The notes under the pieces were generated by a model, which saw nothing but the letters and a program-made list of their open reading frames with translations, did not search any database and was not told the origin of the DNA. A stretch of 64,000 nucleotides of DNA from Rhodopseudomonas pentothenatexigens (GTDB lineage Bacteria > Pseudomonadota > Alphaproteobacteria > Rhizobiales > Xanthobacteraceae): positions 26,727 to 90,726 of the forward strand of contig NZ_UFQQ01000019.1 in assembly GCF_900218015.1 (NCBI RefSeq). Reading direction: 5' to 3'. Position numbers and translations under genes: made by a program. This document shows, piece after piece, positions 63,062-64,000 of the stretch (positions are counted from its first letter, which is position 1; every line of letters starts with the position of its first letter).

Positions 63062-63538
63062 TCAATCCGCCGCGATCGGGCGCGCCACGGCGCCGAGCGC
63101 GGTGACGGCGGCGTTCGGGTCGAGTTCGATCTGCAGGCCGCGCTGGCCACCGTTGAGATACACCGTGGTCTCGGCGAGCGCGGCTTCGTCGATCGCCACC
63201 GGCACGCGCTTCTTCTGGCCGAACGGCGAAATGCCGCCGACATGATAGCCGGTCAGCCGCTCGGCATCGGCCGGCTTCATCATCTTGGCGCTCTTGCCGC
63301 CGAGCGCGGCGGCGAGCTTCTTCATGCTGACTTCCTTGTCGGACGCGATCACCGCGCACACCGGCTTGCCGTCGAGCTCGGCCATCAGCGTCTTCAGCAT
63401 CCGCTTCGGCTCGACCCCCACCGCCGCCGCGGCCGCGAGCCCGATCGCCTCGGCGTTGGGATCGTAGTCGTAAGCGTGCAGCTTGAACGCGACGCCGAGC
63501 TTCTCCAGCATCTGGGTGGCGCGGGTGGATTTGGACAT
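63062..63538 (-). CDS. ybaK: Cys-tRNA(Pro)/Cys-tRNA(Cys) deacylase
   Basis: A 158-residue YbaK/EbsC-type editing protein. Family blocks are KSTRATQMLEKLGVAFKLHAYDYDP, AAAAAVGVEPKRMLKTLMAELDG (the conserved catalytic Lys lies in RMLKTL), VSMKKLAAALGGKSAKMM, and GYHVGGISPFGQKKRVPVAID. It hydrolyses Cys mischarged on tRNA-Pro in complex with ProRS. The start MSKSTRATQ matches the family; the upstream Arg-rich leader is not conserved. Length is normal. Confidence 0.93.
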   Translation of the reverse strand: MSKSTRATQMLEKLGVAFKLHAYDYDPNAEAIGLAAAAAVGVEPKRMLKTLMAELDGKPVCAVIASDKEVSMKKLAAALGGKSAKMMKPADAERLTGYHVGGISPFGQKKRVPVAIDEAALAETTVYLNGGQRGLQIELDPNAAVTALGAVARPIAAD

Positions 63539-63651
63539 GGCGGGGACTCGGGGGAGCTGGCAGGACGGCGCGGAGAGGACTCGCGCGCCGCGGTGCACAT
63601 TGTCACTGCGCGCGAGCGGACGCAATGCAACGCCTTCCTGTCTCCTACACC

Positions 63652-63768
63652 GTCATTCCGGGGCACGCGCGAAAGCGCGTGAACCCGGAATCCGCGGCTG
63701 TGGAGCAAGGCGGGTCGGCCAGCATCTCCGTCATTCCGGGTTCGCGCTGCCGCGCGCCCCGGAATGAC
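63652..63768. repeat. Palindromic intergenic repeat, family A, copy 5
   Basis: GTCATTCCGGGGCACGCGC at the left and GCGCGCCCCGGAATGAC at the right, with a second internal GTCATTCCGGG. Part of the 330-base gap 63539-63868 after the ybaK start, which holds repeats and no gene. Confidence 0.85.
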
Positions 63769-63823
63769 GGAGGTGTGGTGAAGACCCGCGCGGCGGCTGT
63801 TACTTCGTTTGCGCTCCACACAG

Positions 63824-63860
63824 GTCATTCCGGGGCGCTCGCGCCAGCGAGCGAACCCGG
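63824..63860. repeat. Family A repeat, copy 6, cut by an IS element
   Basis: GTCATTCCGGGGCGCTCGCG...GCGAGCGAACCCGG follows the 10489 copy almost base for base and stops abruptly after CCCGG; the rest of the element is replaced by IS sequence. Confidence 0.8.
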
Positions 63861-64000
63861 CGACTGTCTCATGTGTCAAGGGTCTTACCTTGATATGGCG
63901 TGTCTGCTTTGACGAGTGCGTTGGCTGTGACGAGCAGTTTTCGGGCGATTGCGATGAGCGCGACCTTTCCGGGTTTTCCTTGCAGGCGAAGGGCGTTGTA
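63861..64000 (-). mobile_element. IS110-family insertion sequence, right end (partial)
   Basis: Sequence foreign to the repeat begins at about 63861 and contains the end of an IS110-type transposase. Only eight or so non-coding bases separate the stop codon from the junction, as expected for the short right end of an IS110-group element; the longer left end, where the bridge RNA would be encoded, lies outside the window. Confidence 0.7.
63869..64000 (-). CDS. IS110-family transposase, C-terminal 43 residues
   Basis: An open minus-strand frame from the window edge to a TGA at 63869. The visible end, with the block GKPGKVALIAIARKLLVTAN followed by ALVKADTPYQ, is the conserved C-terminus of IS110/IS1111 transposases (Transposase_20 domain, around its catalytic Ser region). 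These enzymes use a RuvC-like DEDD domain plus a serine and are guided by a bridge RNA. The N-terminal part is beyond the window. Confidence 0.82.
   Translation of the reverse strand, partial: YNALRLQGKPGKVALIAIARKLLVTANALVKADTPYQGKTLDT

Overview
The window looks like chromosome of a high-GC alphaproteobacterium of the Bradyrhizobium/Rhodopseudomonas group; a Rhodopseudomonas palustris-type phototroph fits best. The reasons are the Rhizobiales-style UvrB with long tails, AatA, MbfA behind an iron-control element, a serC leader RNA, EcfG-type promoters, Cache-domain chemoreceptors, a type I sulfide:quinone reductase, and many copies of the palindromic 'GTCATTCCGGGGCGC...GCGCCCCGGAATGAC' intergenic repeat. 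No rRNA, tRNA, CRISPR array or replication origin was seen.

Layout. 1-682: a truncated, clearly AT-richer gene of unknown function on the minus strand, probably the edge of an acquired island. 897-15193: uvrB with two repeat elements inside its reading frame, an alkyl-sulfatase-like metallo-hydrolase, three glutathione transferases, an enoyl-CoA hydratase divergent from a TetR regulator, a CWC/HAD gene pair, an aldo/keto reductase, a PlsC-like acyltransferase and a PQQ sugar dehydrogenase. 15596-29671: metabolic and housekeeping genes (aatA, two DUF992 secreted proteins, an EF-G paralogue, HTH plus SulP transporter, aroE, TRIC channel, enoyl-CoA hydratase, lldD, glmM, a Fsr-like MFS exporter). 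29981-32938: two outer-membrane beta-barrel proteins, a GST and a GNAT enzyme.

33110-50653 is rich in chemotaxis receptors: a split aerotaxis receptor (PAS protein plus overlapping transducer), a tandem pair of 561-residue single-Cache receptors, a double-Cache receptor and a receptor with a helical NIT-like sensor. The serine operon (serC leader, serC, serA), two small secreted proteins with EcfG-like promoters, a phytase-like esterase and the iron exporter mbfA lie among them.

50669-64000: two paralogous DMT exporters flank a DUF1330 protein and a vanadium-haloperoxidase-like enzyme. Next comes a self-contained redox-stress efflux cassette: a SoxR box on a 19-bp-spacer promoter, a membrane-fusion protein, an RND pump and soxR. 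The cassette is bracketed by two copies of the 3' end of sqr. The intact sqr has a perfect ATTC-N8-GAAT (SqrR/BigR-type) operator inside its promoter. A GNAT protein and ybaK follow. The window ends in an IS110-family element that has landed inside a copy of the genomic palindromic repeat.

Most coding calls rest on recognisable family motifs. Starts were chosen from ribosome-binding sites and family alignment. Regulatory sites are pattern matches and have not been tested.
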